Of a DNA stretch of 64,000 nt, positions 51,717 through 61,181 are shown in pieces. The stretch spans positions 26,212 to 90,211 of the forward strand of contig NZ_UUPU01000104.1 in the NCBI RefSeq assembly GCF_900591205.1. The letters run 5' to 3'. A program made the translations under genes and the position numbers. The DNA comes from Pseudomonas viridiflava (GTDB taxonomy: Bacteria; Pseudomonadota; Gammaproteobacteria; Pseudomonadales; Pseudomonadaceae). The notes beneath the pieces were generated by a model that was not told the origin of the DNA, ran no database searches, and saw nothing but the letters and a program-made list of their open reading frames with translations. Position 1 is the first letter of the stretch. Each line of letters opens with the position of its first letter.

Positions 51717-52685
51717 ATGATCGTTGATCGTCAAGGCAGGCGTTTTCGCAATTTGCGGATCAGCCTGACCTCAGCCTGCAATTACGCGTGTACCTACTGC
51801 GTGCCGAACGGCAAGCGGCTGGTGGCTGCCCAGGACGAGCTCTCGGCCGAGGCCATGGCGCGTGGCGTGGCCTATCTGATCGAGGCGGCAGGTATAGAGC
51901 GCTTGCGTATCACCGGCGGCGAACCGCTGGTCAGCCCCAAACTGGAAGCCTTCATGGGCGCCGTTGGGGGGATGGGCCTCAGTGATATCAGCCTGACCAC
52001 CAATGGCCAATTGCTTGCGCGCAAATTGCCGCTGCTGGTGGATGCCGGGATTCGCCGGATCAACGTCTCCCTCGACACCCTGGACGCCGACGCCTTCCGC
52101 ACCATCGCCCGTGGTGGCGACCTGGCCACCGTACTCGATGGGATGGACCAGGCGCGTGCGGCGGGGATCAAAATCAAGGTCAATATGGTGCCGCTGCGTG
52201 GCCAGAACCTGGACCAGGTGATGCCGCTGCTCGACTACTGCCTGGAGCGTGGCTACGAGCTGCGTTTTATCGAGCTGATGCGCATGGGCCACCTGGCCAA
52301 GGATTCCAATGCGTTCCTGCAGCAGTTCGTCAGCCTGCAGCAACTGCTCAGCCTGATCGGTGAACACCACGAATACCTGCAAGCCAACGCGCCGGTGGAT
52401 GCCACGGCGGTGCGCTATGAAGTGCCGGGTAAAGGCTTCTTCGGTGTGATTGCCAACGAAAGCGTGCCGTTCTGCCGGACCTGTTCGCGACTGCGCCTGT
52501 CGTCCACCGGTTGGTTGCATGGCTGCCTGTCGTCGAGTAACCGTCACTATGTCGGTGATCTGCTCGACCAACCGCGCCATCAGGCATTGCCGGCCTTGCA
52601 AGGCTTGCTGATGAAAGCCTTGGGCGACAAGCAGGAAGTGGCCTTCTCCGGCGGTGCGACGATCATGAAGATCATCGGCGGCTGA
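51717..52685 (+). CDS. moaA: MoaA-type radical SAM enzyme (GTP 3',8-cyclase)
   Basis: A 322-aa enzyme of molybdopterin synthesis. N-terminal radical SAM cluster CNYACTYC, SAM-binding GGEPLV, and the C-terminal cluster FCRTCSRLRLSSTGWLHGC. The C-terminus ends in GG (KIIGG) as in active MoaA. It stands alone without moaB/C neighbours; Pseudomonas often has more than one moaA-like gene, so it may be a paralogue. Confidence 0.88.
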   Translation: MIVDRQGRRFRNLRISLTSACNYACTYCVPNGKRLVAAQDELSAEAMARGVAYLIEAAGIERLRITGGEPLVSPKLEAFMGAVGGMGLSDISLTTNGQLLARKLPLLVDAGIRRINVSLDTLDADAFRTIARGGDLATVLDGMDQARAAGIKIKVNMVPLRGQNLDQVMPLLDYCLERGYELRFIELMRMGHLAKDSNAFLQQFVSLQQLLSLIGEHHEYLQANAPVDATAVRYEVPGKGFFGVIANESVPFCRTCSRLRLSSTGWLHGCLSSSNRHYVGDLLDQPRHQALPALQGLLMKALGDKQEVAFSGGATIMKIIGG

Positions 52686-52712
52686 CCCGATCTCCAAGAC
52701 TACACATTACCC

Positions 52713-52806
52713 AATGTGGGAGGGGGCTTGCCCCCGATTGCGGTGTATCAGTCAACTCATCTGTGGCTGACCCACTGCGATCGGGGGCAAGCCCCCTCCC
52801 ACATTT
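52713..52806. repeat. REPIN (GGGGGCTTGCCCCCGAT type)
   Basis: AATGTGGGAGGGGGCTTGCCCCCGATTGC ... GCGATCGGGGGCAAGCCCCCTCCCACATT with a 37-bp spacer. Confidence 0.93.
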
Positions 52807-52890
52807 GAATTGGGGCGCTGCTGAATGGCGCGGATTCTGCATCTCGTGCCCATTCGCCGGTTTTCCGTCACCGGCTTCTGGAGGATTAGG

Positions 52891-53496
52891 ATGCGTAGTC
52901 TGGTTTTGTTGCTGGCGTCATTGACGCTGAGTGGTTGCATGACCGTCAGCGATATGGCCGAAGGCACCCGCTATCAGATGAGCGACGCCGGGTTGCTCGA
53001 TCACAGCGATACCCGCCGGACCGCCTCGGTTCGCATACAGCCGGACTCCTTTGTGTTTATCGCCCAGGGCGCCTTTGTGCCGCCGGGCAGTGCCTACCCG
53101 CGACCCAACGTGGTGGCGGAGGAAGCCTTCAATGGCTTCGTCGAGTATTTCCCCATGGTGCGCCGCGCCCGCCAGCCCGAAGGCTTGGAACAGGCGATGT
53201 CCGAGGCGCGTGCGGCCGGCGCTCACTACCTGTTGTACTGCCGTTTTGCTGCGGCGGATGACCGTATCGGCAATGCCGACGAGTGGACCGACCAGCAGGC
53301 CCTCGACCGTGTCGGCCTGGACAGCGGGGTGATCCAGATCATGTTGATCGAGACCAGCACCCAGTATTTGATTGATACTGCACGTATTCGCAGTCGTGGC
53401 GGTTTACTGACGTTCCACGACAACAGGCCACAAGATCTGATTGCCCGCCCCCTGGCGCAGTACGCCCGAGGCTTGCTGGGCATGAGCGATCAGTAG
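52891..53496 (+). CDS. DUF4823-type lipoprotein
   Basis: A 201-aa lipoprotein: signal peptide with lipobox LTLSGC (MRSLVLLLASLTLSGC), Met at +2 after the Cys, so not an inner-membrane retention signal. The mature domain resembles the DUF4823 family (ITPDSF-like VFIAQGAFVPPG). GGAGGATTAGG precedes the ATG. Only 15 bp separate it from the next gene. Confidence 0.8.
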   Translation: MRSLVLLLASLTLSGCMTVSDMAEGTRYQMSDAGLLDHSDTRRTASVRIQPDSFVFIAQGAFVPPGSAYPRPNVVAEEAFNGFVEYFPMVRRARQPEGLEQAMSEARAAGAHYLLYCRFAAADDRIGNADEWTDQQALDRVGLDSGVIQIMLIETSTQYLIDTARIRSRGGLLTFHDNRPQDLIARPLAQYARGLLGMSDQ

Positions 53497-53511
53497 CAAC
53501 AGGAGATTCCC

Positions 53512-54072
53512 ATGACCGATTCCGCCAAGGCCAATGATCTGTTGGCGCAACTGCCCAAGGGCAAAGGGCCGGCGCCGGTGCATCTATGGAACCCGGATTT
53601 TTGCGGCACTATCGACATGCGCATCGCCCGCGACGGCACCTGGTTCTACCAGGGCACGCCGATCGGGCGCAAGCCGATGGTCAAGTTGTTCTCCAATATC
53701 ATCCGCCGCGATGGTGATGAGTATTTCCTGGTCACCCCCGTGGAAAAAGTCGGCATCAGCGTCGATGACGCGCCGTTTGTCGCGGTGACCCTGGAAGTCC
53801 AAGGGCAGGGCGAAAGTCAGGTGCTGCGGTTTGCCACTAACGTCGACGAGCACATCCAAGCCGATATCGAACACCCATTGCGGGTGGTGATCGACCCTGT
53901 CACCCAGGAACCGTCGCCCTATCTGCGGGTGCGCACCAACCTCGAAGCGCTGGTACATCGCAACGTGTTTTATCAATTGGTCGAGTTGGCGGTGAGCCGT
54001 CCGATCAACGGTCAGAACTGGCTTGGCGTATGGAGCAGCGGCGAGTTTTTCCGTATCGGCCTGGAGCCCTGA
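53512..54072 (+). CDS. DUF1285 protein
   Basis: A 186-aa cytoplasmic protein of the DUF1285 family, with the typical N-terminus PKGKGPAPVHLWNPDFCGTIDMRI and DGTWFYQGTPIGRKPMVKLFS. Function unknown. Cotranscribed with the lipoprotein gene. Confidence 0.85.
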   Translation: MTDSAKANDLLAQLPKGKGPAPVHLWNPDFCGTIDMRIARDGTWFYQGTPIGRKPMVKLFSNIIRRDGDEYFLVTPVEKVGISVDDAPFVAVTLEVQGQGESQVLRFATNVDEHIQADIEHPLRVVIDPVTQEPSPYLRVRTNLEALVHRNVFYQLVELAVSRPINGQNWLGVWSSGEFFRIGLEP

Positions 54073-54142
54073 GGCCGGTTTTTTAATCTTCCTGAAATAA
54101 TTCGCTTGCTGTCATCGGGCGCTTTCGGTTATCAATTTGTAC

Positions 54143-54856
54143 ATGATTAGACATGTTCGATTTGATAAGAAAAAACGCGTCGTCGACGAGCTCATCCGCC
54201 GTATCGAGGGTGGAGTAATGGCCGACGGTTTCCTGCTGCCGGGCGAGCATCAATTGGCCGAAGAGTTTGCGGTCAGCCGAGGCACCTTGCGCGAAGCCCT
54301 CGCCGAGCTTAAACGCCGCAATTACATCGCCACCCAGAGCGGCGTCGGCTCCATCGTCACGTTTGACGGCATGGTGCTCGACCAACGCAGCGGCTGGGCC
54401 CAAGCCCTAGCCGACACCGGCGCGCTGGTGATCACCGATATCCTGCGCCTGGAAGCCGTGACCCGCCCCGACTTGCTCAGCCGCTTCGGCAGCGACCAAT
54501 TCATTGCGCTGGACCGTCGCCGGCGTACTACTGACGGCACGGCCGTGTCCCTGGAGCGCTCGCTGATGCCCGCCTCCGGTGGCTTGGAAAGCCTGCCGCG
54601 CGTCGGCCTGATCGACAATTCCCTGACCATCACCCTGGCCGCCTACGGCTACGTGGGCGCCGAAGGTGACCAGTGGATCGGCGCCGAGCCCTTGAGCGAT
54701 GAAGACGCCGAGCTGCTCGGTCGCCCGGCCGGCACCGTGTTTCTCAAAGCCTCGCGCACCACCTATGACCGCCGCGAGCGCTTTATGGAGTACGTCGAAA
54801 GCTTGCTCGACCCTCTGCACTTTCGCCTGCACCTCCCGTTTGGAACTTCGAAATGA
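54143..54856 (+). CDS. GntR-family regulator (HutC/UTRA type)
   Basis: A 237-aa regulator. N-terminal winged helix (LLPGEHQLAEEFAVSRGTLREALAELKRRNYI) and a C-terminal UTRA ligand domain (about 85-235). The start is weak: no good Shine-Dalgarno before ATG 54143. It overlaps the ADP-ribosylglycohydrolase gene by 4 nt and is the probable regulator of the cluster 54143-58422, as YegW is for yegTUV in E. coli. Confidence 0.85.
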   Translation: MIRHVRFDKKKRVVDELIRRIEGGVMADGFLLPGEHQLAEEFAVSRGTLREALAELKRRNYIATQSGVGSIVTFDGMVLDQRSGWAQALADTGALVITDILRLEAVTRPDLLSRFGSDQFIALDRRRRTTDGTAVSLERSLMPASGGLESLPRVGLIDNSLTITLAAYGYVGAEGDQWIGAEPLSDEDAELLGRPAGTVFLKASRTTYDRRERFMEYVESLLDPLHFRLHLPFGTSK

Positions 54857-55854
54857 CTCTGCAAAATCGCGCACTCGGTGCTTTCTATGGCTTGGCGCTG
54901 GGCGATGCCCTGGGCATGCCCACCCAGTCCTTGAGCCGTGAGCAGGTCCGGGCGCGCTTCGGCGCCATCACTGCCTTGCAAGGCGCCGACGCCGACCAGC
55001 CCATCGCGCCGAACATGCCGGCCGGCTCCATCACCGATGACACCGAGCAGGCAATCCTGGTCGGTGAGCTGCTGGTGGAAGGCCAGGGCAAGATCGAGCC
55101 GACCGTACTCGCCCAACGCCTGATCGACTGGGAGGCGGTGATGCGTGCCAAGGGCTCGCAGGATTTGCTCGGTCCGTCCACCAAGCGTGCAATCGACATG
55201 ATCCTCGCCGGCCACACCCCGGAAGAATCCGGGCGCTACGGCACCACCAATGGCGCGGCCATGCGCATCACGCCGGTGGGGATTGTGGCCGATGTCAGCG
55301 ACCCGGCACGGTTTATCCAGGCGGTGATCCAGGCGTGCCAGGTGACCCATAACACCTCGCTGGGTATCTCCAGCGCGGCGGCGGTGGCGGCAGTGGTGTC
55401 GGCCGGCATCAACGGCGTGGACCTGGGCGAAGCACTCAACATCGGTACGCAGATCGCCCAGCAGGCGGAAAGCCATGGCCACTGGATTGCCGGTGGACGC
55501 ATTTCCACGCGCATCAGTTGGGCACGCACCTTGAGCGTCGGCAGCGGCGACAAAGCGCTGTTTGCCGACCTGCTGTACGAATTGATCGGCACCTCCGTCG
55601 CCTCCCAGGAGTCGGTGGTGGTGTCATTCGCCCTCGCCCAGCAAGTGGCGGTGGGTGCGTTGAATGCCTTCGAAGCCGTGTGCCTGGCCGCCAGCCTTGG
55701 CGGTGATACCGACACCATCGCTGCGATTCTCGGCGCCATGTTGGGCGCATGTCTGGGGATGCAGTGCTGGCCTGAGGCGATGATCGAACAGATCAAGCAG
55801 GTCAATGGCTTGGACTTGCAGCCGTTGGTTCAAGGGCTGCTGAGCCTGCGCTAG
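54853..55854 (+). CDS. ADP-ribosylglycohydrolase-family protein (YegU-like)
   Basis: A 333-aa all-helical hydrolase of the DraG/ARH family. Metal ligands are present: ALGDALGMP (Asp) and ITDDTEQAIL (two Asp), and GGDTDTIAAILGAM near the C-terminus. In this context it probably cleaves an N-glycosidic bond of a ribosyl compound rather than a protein modification. ATG start overlaps the regulator by ATGA. The gene is followed by a REPIN and the permease. Confidence 0.85.
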   Translation: MTLQNRALGAFYGLALGDALGMPTQSLSREQVRARFGAITALQGADADQPIAPNMPAGSITDDTEQAILVGELLVEGQGKIEPTVLAQRLIDWEAVMRAKGSQDLLGPSTKRAIDMILAGHTPEESGRYGTTNGAAMRITPVGIVADVSDPARFIQAVIQACQVTHNTSLGISSAAAVAAVVSAGINGVDLGEALNIGTQIAQQAESHGHWIAGGRISTRISWARTLSVGSGDKALFADLLYELIGTSVASQESVVVSFALAQQVAVGALNAFEAVCLAASLGGDTDTIAAILGAMLGACLGMQCWPEAMIEQIKQVNGLDLQPLVQGLLSLR

Positions 55855-55870
55855 GCACCGCATATCAAAA

Positions 55871-55963
55871 AATGTGGGAGCTGGCTTGCCTGCGATAGCG
55901 GTTTTCCAGTCACTGATTTGCTGACTCACCAACCGCTATCGCAGGCAAGCCAGTTCCCACAAT
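55871..55963. repeat. REPIN (GCTGGCTTGCCTGCGATAGCGG type)
   Basis: AATGTGGGAGCTGGCTTGCCTGCGATAGCGG ... CCGCTATCGCAGGCAAGCCAGTTCCCACA with a 36-bp spacer. Confidence 0.93.
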
Positions 55964-56045
55964 GAACGCATTGAGTCAGGACGACCGGTAAAAGCTTTGA
56001 CTATCTGCCACAACCACAACAATACAGGCATCAGGAGCACCCCCC

Positions 56046-57512
56046 ATGAGCAGTACCTCTTCCGGCCAAAGCGCCGGGCAATTGGAAACACGTGGTATCG
56101 AGCCGGTCCCTGAAAGCGAGTGCAACGGCCATCCGCTGCAATTGTTCTGGGTGTGGTTCGCGGCCAATATCAGCATCCTCGGCTTGCCGCTGGGCGCGAC
56201 CTTGGTGGCGTTTCGTGGCCTGGCCATCTGGCAGGCGGTCATCGTGGCGATCCTCGGCGCCGCCGGTTCCTTTGCGGTGGTGGGCATCATCTCGATTGCC
56301 GGCCGTCGTGGGCGTGCCCCGAGCCTGACGCTGTCCCGCGCCATCTTCGGCGTGCGTGGCAATATCGGGCCGACCCTGGTGTCGCTGATGTCGCGCCTGG
56401 GCTGGGAAACCGTCAACACCACCACCGCCGCCTTCGTGTTGCTGTCGCTGTGTTCGATCCTGTTCGGCTCGCCGGTCGAGGCCAAAAGCGCACCGGTGCT
56501 GACCCTGATCTTCATCGCCATCTTCGTGCTGCTGACCCTGTCCGTTTCCGGCCTGGGCCACGCCACCTTGCTGGTGATCCAGAAGTGGGCGACTTATGTG
56601 TTTGGCGCACTGAATATCCTGGTCGGCGGTTTCCTCTGCGCCACCATCGACTGGAGCGCGGTGTTCAACGCCACTCCGGCGCCGCTGAGCGCGATGATCA
56701 TCGGCGTCGGCACCATGGCGGCCGGCACCGGTATCGGCTGGGCCAACGCCGGTGCCGATATGTCGCGCTACCAGCACCGCAGCGTCAAGGCCGTGCGTCT
56801 GGTGGCGTCTGCCGCATTTGGCGCGGGCATTCCGCTGGTGCTGCTGATCACCCTCGGCGGCCTGTTGTCGGTGGGCAACAACGACCTGGCCTCGGCTACG
56901 GACCCGATCATTGCGATCCGCGACATGCTGCCAACCTGGATGGCCGTGCCGTACCTGATCACGGCGTTTGGCGGGCTGCTGCTGTCCAATAACCTGTCGG
57001 TTTACTCGGCTGGTCTCACCACTTTGACGCTCGGATTGAAGGTCAAGCGCGTACACGCGGTGATCGTCGATATCGTGGCGATCTTCGCCGGTTCCATCTA
57101 CTTCATGCTGATCGCCGACAGTTTCTACGGCCCCTTCATTACCTTTATCTCGCTGCTGGCAGTGCCGATCACCGCATGGGTCGGAATCTTTGTGGTCGAC
57201 CTGATCCACCGTCACTACTACAGCCCCAAAGACTTGCTGGATGTGAGCCCAAGCAGCCTCTACTGGTATCGCGGCGGTGTGGAATGGCGTGCCTTTGGCG
57301 CGTGGGCGCTGGCCATAGTGCTCGGTTTCAGCTTCACCACCATCGGCACTACCGCCGAAAATATCTGGTTCGCCGGGCCGTTGTCCGACTCTTGGCTGGG
57401 CCACAACGGCCTGGGCTGGATCGTCACCTTCCTGGTGGCCGGCGGGATTTATGCGGTACTGGGCGGCGCGGCTGACCGTCGTCCGGCTTTAGTAGAGAGC
57501 CCCAATGTCTAG
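56046..57512 (+). CDS. NCS1-family nucleobase/nucleoside permease
   Basis: A 488-aa membrane protein of the NCS1 (CodB/Fur) family, with about 12 helices. Visible: FWVWFAANISILGLPLGATL, RRGRAPSLTLSRAIFGVRGN, SRLGWETVNTTTAAFVLL, TGIGWANAGADMSRYQHRSVK. The 3' end overlaps the kinase gene by 8 nt. Substrate probably a nucleobase, nucleoside or related heterocycle. Confidence 0.85.
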   Translation: MSSTSSGQSAGQLETRGIEPVPESECNGHPLQLFWVWFAANISILGLPLGATLVAFRGLAIWQAVIVAILGAAGSFAVVGIISIAGRRGRAPSLTLSRAIFGVRGNIGPTLVSLMSRLGWETVNTTTAAFVLLSLCSILFGSPVEAKSAPVLTLIFIAIFVLLTLSVSGLGHATLLVIQKWATYVFGALNILVGGFLCATIDWSAVFNATPAPLSAMIIGVGTMAAGTGIGWANAGADMSRYQHRSVKAVRLVASAAFGAGIPLVLLITLGGLLSVGNNDLASATDPIIAIRDMLPTWMAVPYLITAFGGLLLSNNLSVYSAGLTTLTLGLKVKRVHAVIVDIVAIFAGSIYFMLIADSFYGPFITFISLLAVPITAWVGIFVVDLIHRHYYSPKDLLDVSPSSLYWYRGGVEWRAFGAWALAIVLGFSFTTIGTTAENIWFAGPLSDSWLGHNGLGWIVTFLVAGGIYAVLGGAADRRPALVESPNV

Positions 57513-58422
57513 ATTGCTGCACACCGGCCAGGTCATCATCGACCTGGTCATGGCCCTCGACACCTTGCCCGCGACCGGCGGCGACGTGCTGGCGCACTCC
57601 GCCAGCTTCGAAGCCGGTGGTGGCTTCAACGTGATGGCCGCCGCCCGGCGCAATGGCTTGCCGGTGGTGTACCTGGGTCGTCATGGCCACGGGCGCTTCG
57701 GTGACCTGGCCCGTGCGGCGATGCAGGCCGAGGGCATTCAAATGGCCCTGGCCGCCAGCAGCGGCAAAGACACCGGTTTGTGCGTGTCGCTGACCGAAGC
57801 CAGCACCGAGCGCACCTTCATCTCCCATATCGGCGCCGAGGGTGAATTAAGTGCCGAGGACCTGGCCAAGGTTGTGCCGCAACTGGACGACTACGTGTAT
57901 GTCAGCGGCTACAGCCTGCTCCTGGAGGGCAAGGCGCAGCCGCTGATCGACTGGTTGCTGGGCCTGCCACGGCAGATCGTGGTGGTGTTCGATCCAGGCC
58001 CGCTGGTCAAGGCGCCGGACTCGTCCTTGATGCGCGCGTTATTGCCGCGCATCGACATCTGGACCAGCAATGGCCCCGAGGCCCTGGCGTTCACCGCTGC
58101 AGCCGATATTGGCGCCGCGCTCCCCGAGCTGAGCCGGCACCTGCCCGCCGAAACGCTGCTGGTGGTGCGCGACGGGCCGAATGGCTGTTGGGTCGGGCGT
58201 GGGGACGAGATCGAGCATGTGCCCGGCTTCAAGGTAACGGCCGTGGACAGCAACGGAGCAGGGGATGCCCATGCGGGCGTGTTTATCGCCGGGTTGACCA
58301 ATGGCCTGACACCGCCAGCAGCTGCACGTCGAGCCAATGCGGCGGCGGCACTCGCGGTGACGCGCTGGGGCCCGGCAACTTCGCCTGGTATTGCCGAAGT
58401 CGACGCGTTACTCACCGAATAA
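57505..58422 (+). CDS. PfkB-family sugar/nucleoside kinase (YegV-like)
   Basis: A 305-aa kinase of the ribokinase family. N-terminal GGGFNVMAAARRNGLPVVYLG and C-terminal DSNGAGDAHAGVF, with the catalytic Asp in GAGDA (anion hole and base). It is translationally coupled to the permease (8-nt overlap). Together with the regulator, glycohydrolase and permease it forms a salvage or catabolic cluster. Confidence 0.87.
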   Translation: MSRLLHTGQVIIDLVMALDTLPATGGDVLAHSASFEAGGGFNVMAAARRNGLPVVYLGRHGHGRFGDLARAAMQAEGIQMALAASSGKDTGLCVSLTEASTERTFISHIGAEGELSAEDLAKVVPQLDDYVYVSGYSLLLEGKAQPLIDWLLGLPRQIVVVFDPGPLVKAPDSSLMRALLPRIDIWTSNGPEALAFTAAADIGAALPELSRHLPAETLLVVRDGPNGCWVGRGDEIEHVPGFKVTAVDSNGAGDAHAGVFIAGLTNGLTPPAAARRANAAAALAVTRWGPATSPGIAEVDALLTE

Positions 58423-58432
58423 GCACGGGACG

Positions 58433-58527
58433 AAATGTGGGAGGGGGCTTGCCCCCGATAGCTGTGTGTCAATCAGCCGATTTGGCACTGAAAGACCGCT
58501 ATCGGGGGCAAGCCCCCTCCCACATTT
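58433..58527. repeat. REPIN (GGGGGCTTGCCCCCGATAGC type)
   Basis: AAATGTGGGAGGGGGCTTGCCCCCGATAGC ... GCTATCGGGGGCAAGCCCCCTCCCACATTT with a 37-bp spacer. Same REP type as 52713-52806. Confidence 0.93.
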
Positions 58528-58549
58528 GTTTCTGCCCAGGCTACAAGGC

Positions 58550-58816
58550 TTACTGGCTTGTCTCACCTTCCAGCTTGCGCGCCTCATCCACGCCAGAGGC
58601 GGTCAGTTTGATCGGCAAATTCAACGAATACTCACCGGCGTCGTCGGTGGTCACATGCCCATCCTTGATAAACCCGCGGTCTTGCAGAAACGCCAAGACA
58701 CTGGCGACCTCTTTTTCGCCGCGATAGTTATCCAGCACCTCCTTGCCCAGTCCGTTCGGGTGGGCGTGCAGCAGGCGGGTGAGGACTTCTTTTTCAAGGT
58801 TTCTATCGACGTTCAT
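58550..58816 (-). CDS. Small winged-helix-like protein, 88 aa
   Basis: MNVDRNLEKEVLTRLLHAHPNG..., a compact alpha/beta protein with repeated basic helix and a predicted wing (FIKDGHVTTDDAGEYSLNLPIKLT). No secretion signal. Possibly a small DNA-binding or regulatory protein; no family recognised. 51 bp before the next gene on the same strand. Confidence 0.65.
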   Translation of the reverse strand: MNVDRNLEKEVLTRLLHAHPNGLGKEVLDNYRGEKEVASVLAFLQDRGFIKDGHVTTDDAGEYSLNLPIKLTASGVDEARKLEGETSQ

Positions 58817-58867
58817 GCGTACCTCTTCACTGGGAAATGATCGGGTGTTGGTTTTGCTATCGAGGCA

Positions 58868-59200
58868 TCAAGGCGCAGGCTGTTTCGGCGCGCCAGGCAC
58901 GTTCGAGTCATCGCCCTTGTTGATGTTGGGCTGATTGATCGAGGGGCCCATTTTTCCGTTACCGACCGCAGTCGGTGCCTGGCGTTGGGTGTCGTTACCC
59001 TGGGTGCGCGGGTCGGCGCCCGGTTGGATGATTGCGCCGCCATTGGTGTCGAGGCCGGTGCCCATGGATTTCTGCGACTCGGTAGTGGCGTCAGGCGTCG
59101 GGTCGGTAGGCCCGGTGGTCGAGCTGGCGGCAAACGCGCTCAGCGACGCAGCAGACAACAGACCGGTGAGGGCGAGGGCGGCAAACTTGGAATTCTTCAT
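58868..59200 (-). CDS. Small secreted protein, 110 aa
   Basis: Signal peptide MKNSKFAALALTGLLSAASLSAFA|ASS, followed by an apparently disordered, Gly/Asn/Pro/Thr-rich mature part (GPTDPTPDATTESQKSMG). No Cys. Similar small secreted proteins are common in Pseudomonas; function unknown. Confidence 0.7.
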   Translation of the reverse strand: MKNSKFAALALTGLLSAASLSAFAASSTTGPTDPTPDATTESQKSMGTGLDTNGGAIIQPGADPRTQGNDTQRQAPTAVGNGKMGPSINQPNINKGDDSNVPGAPKQPAP

Positions 59201-59285
59201 GAGGGTGTCTCCATATGATTAATGTCCTTACCCTCTATTGGTCCGCCCGGCTCACGCGTTCGTGCCTTGATGGCGACGAACGGTA

Positions 59286-60482
59286 TTAGCTCACCTGTAA
59301 GATTTTATGTGCTGAAAGATGGCGCCCGATCAGGCGCGCCACGGTGATCATCCAGTTCAATGCGGCGATGACCAGCAGGCTGAGCATCAGCACAGGTATG
59401 CCGTAGTCGACGATGATCTTGCCCGCAAGCCAGGGAAACCCGAACACGCCGACAAAGTACGCCAGGCTGAACAGCAGCAACGCCTGGGACGTGGTGCCGG
59501 GCGGCGCTTCATTGGCCACCAGCCCATTGATCACCGAATACGTCAGGCCATAGCCAACCCCCAGCGTGGCAGCCGCCAGCAGGTAGCTGAAGTTACCGCT
59601 CACGCCAAACGCAAATAATCCGATGGCCCCAAGCATGATCCCGGACAACACACAGGCGGATCGGTAGGCATCACGCTTGACCACGAACCCCGCGATCAAC
59701 AGGCGGCTGGTGATCGCAGCACCCAGGAACCCCGCGAAGAACAGCGAATAGTCCAACCCGTGCGCGGCTGCGTAACTGGTCTGGAACGACGAAAGCCCGC
59801 CAAACACACAACCTCCCAGGCCGACCATCAGGATCGCGAACCCCGCCTTGGAAGACAGCACTCGACGGCTGGCAGCCCAGGAAATCCTCGAGGCCGGCGC
59901 ATTCGCGTGCTGCCTGAGTTGAGCGCCCATACGCCAGAACATCACCACCCCGACGAGGCTGGCCAACCCGGCGATGTAGAACGCCGTGGTCAGGGGCAGG
60001 TCCAGCGCACTGGCCGCGCGCCCGAGCAGTGGGCCGGAGCCGATCCCGCTCAGCATGCTGCCCGATAGCAGGGCGAAGTATTTGGCTCGCTGCTGGGGCT
60101 CCACCAACAGGCTCACGATGATCGGGCCCAAGGTGTAGAACACGCCCCAGCCCAAGCCCAGGGCCAGCCCGAACAGCATCAGGCCCTGGCCAAACCCCGG
60201 CATCAGGGCAAAACCCAGGCAAGCCAGCACCAGCAATACGCCCATGCCCGCAATGGCGCGTGCCGCCCCCAATGCGTCGGCCAAATGCCCGGAGAACACT
60301 ACCGCCACGAAGGTGCTGAGCATCGCCATGGAAATCACACTGCCGGCGTCGTGCTCATTACCACCGCGGGAATGAATCAGCAGCGACAACAGAAACGTCG
60401 AGCCGTAGGACAGTGACAGCAGGAAGCTGGCGAGGCAGAACAGGGCGAAGGTTTTCGCGCCCACCGTAGACGGGGTGTGCAT
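59286..60482 (-). CDS. MFS transporter
   Basis: A 398-aa major facilitator of 12 helices (FALFCLASFLLSLSYGSTFLLSLLI at the N-terminus). GHLADALGAARAIAG is the loop 2-3 motif. I chose ATG 60482 since GGAG lies 8 nt upstream; a TTG at 60488 is less likely. Monocistronic. Substrate unknown. Confidence 0.85.
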   Translation of the reverse strand: MHTPSTVGAKTFALFCLASFLLSLSYGSTFLLSLLIHSRGGNEHDAGSVISMAMLSTFVAVVFSGHLADALGAARAIAGMGVLLVLACLGFALMPGFGQGLMLFGLALGLGWGVFYTLGPIIVSLLVEPQQRAKYFALLSGSMLSGIGSGPLLGRAASALDLPLTTAFYIAGLASLVGVVMFWRMGAQLRQHANAPASRISWAASRRVLSSKAGFAILMVGLGGCVFGGLSSFQTSYAAAHGLDYSLFFAGFLGAAITSRLLIAGFVVKRDAYRSACVLSGIMLGAIGLFAFGVSGNFSYLLAAATLGVGYGLTYSVINGLVANEAPPGTTSQALLLFSLAYFVGVFGFPWLAGKIIVDYGIPVLMLSLLVIAALNWMITVARLIGRHLSAHKILQVS

Positions 60483-60671
60483 CAGCAAGTCTCCAGTTGT
60501 TGGATTTATGCCCTCTGTTTACCACGCGTGGCCAAGTGGATTGTTCTGTGGTTGGTGGTGCTCGGATTACTGATCGACGGAGTAAAAGGCGCTGCTCCCC
60601 ACGAAATTGCACTGCAATCAGTCATCAAAGCGCCTTAGTATGTGGCCTTTGAAATTGCCCAAGGCTCGCCC

Positions 60672-61151
60672 ATGACCATCGAGATTCGCCCTGCCGTGCC
60701 CAGCGATGCTGCGCAGATCCTGAGTTTCATCACTGAGCTTGCCGAGTACGAAAAAGCCCGGCATGAAGTGATCGCCAGTGTGGTGGACATCGAGCGCAGC
60801 CTGTTCAGCGAGGGCGCCACCGCCCATGGTTTGATCTGCTCGCGGGACGGTTTGCCGATTGGTTTTGCGGTGTTCTTTTTCAGTTACTCCACGTGGCTGG
60901 GCAGCAACTGCCTGTACCTCGAAGACCTCTACATCAACCCCGAGCAACGCGGCGGCGGGGCGGGCAAGAAGCTCCTGCGCCACCTGGCGAAGATCGCCTG
61001 CGACAACGGTTGCGGGCGTTTCGAATGGAGCGTGCTGGACTGGAACGAGCCAGCGATTGCGTTCTACAAATCCATCGGCGCGCAGCCGCAGGAAGAGTGG
61101 GTGCGTTACCGCATGGAAGGTGACGCGCTGCGCGACTTCGCCACTGGCTGA
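60672..61151 (+). CDS. GNAT-family N-acetyltransferase
   Basis: A 159-aa acetyltransferase. MTIEIRPAVPSDAAQILSF at the N-terminus, acetyl-CoA-binding loop LEDLYINPEQRGGGAGKKLLRHLA, and CGRFEWSVLDWNEPAIAFYKSIGA, typical of the diamine/aminoalkylphosphonate-like GNAT subgroup. Start at 60672; the upstream frame from 60642 is not conserved-looking. Confidence 0.88.
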   Translation: MTIEIRPAVPSDAAQILSFITELAEYEKARHEVIASVVDIERSLFSEGATAHGLICSRDGLPIGFAVFFFSYSTWLGSNCLYLEDLYINPEQRGGGAGKKLLRHLAKIACDNGCGRFEWSVLDWNEPAIAFYKSIGAQPQEEWVRYRMEGDALRDFATG

Positions 61152-61181
61152 ACCCACCCGTCCTAAAACACCGAAGATCAA

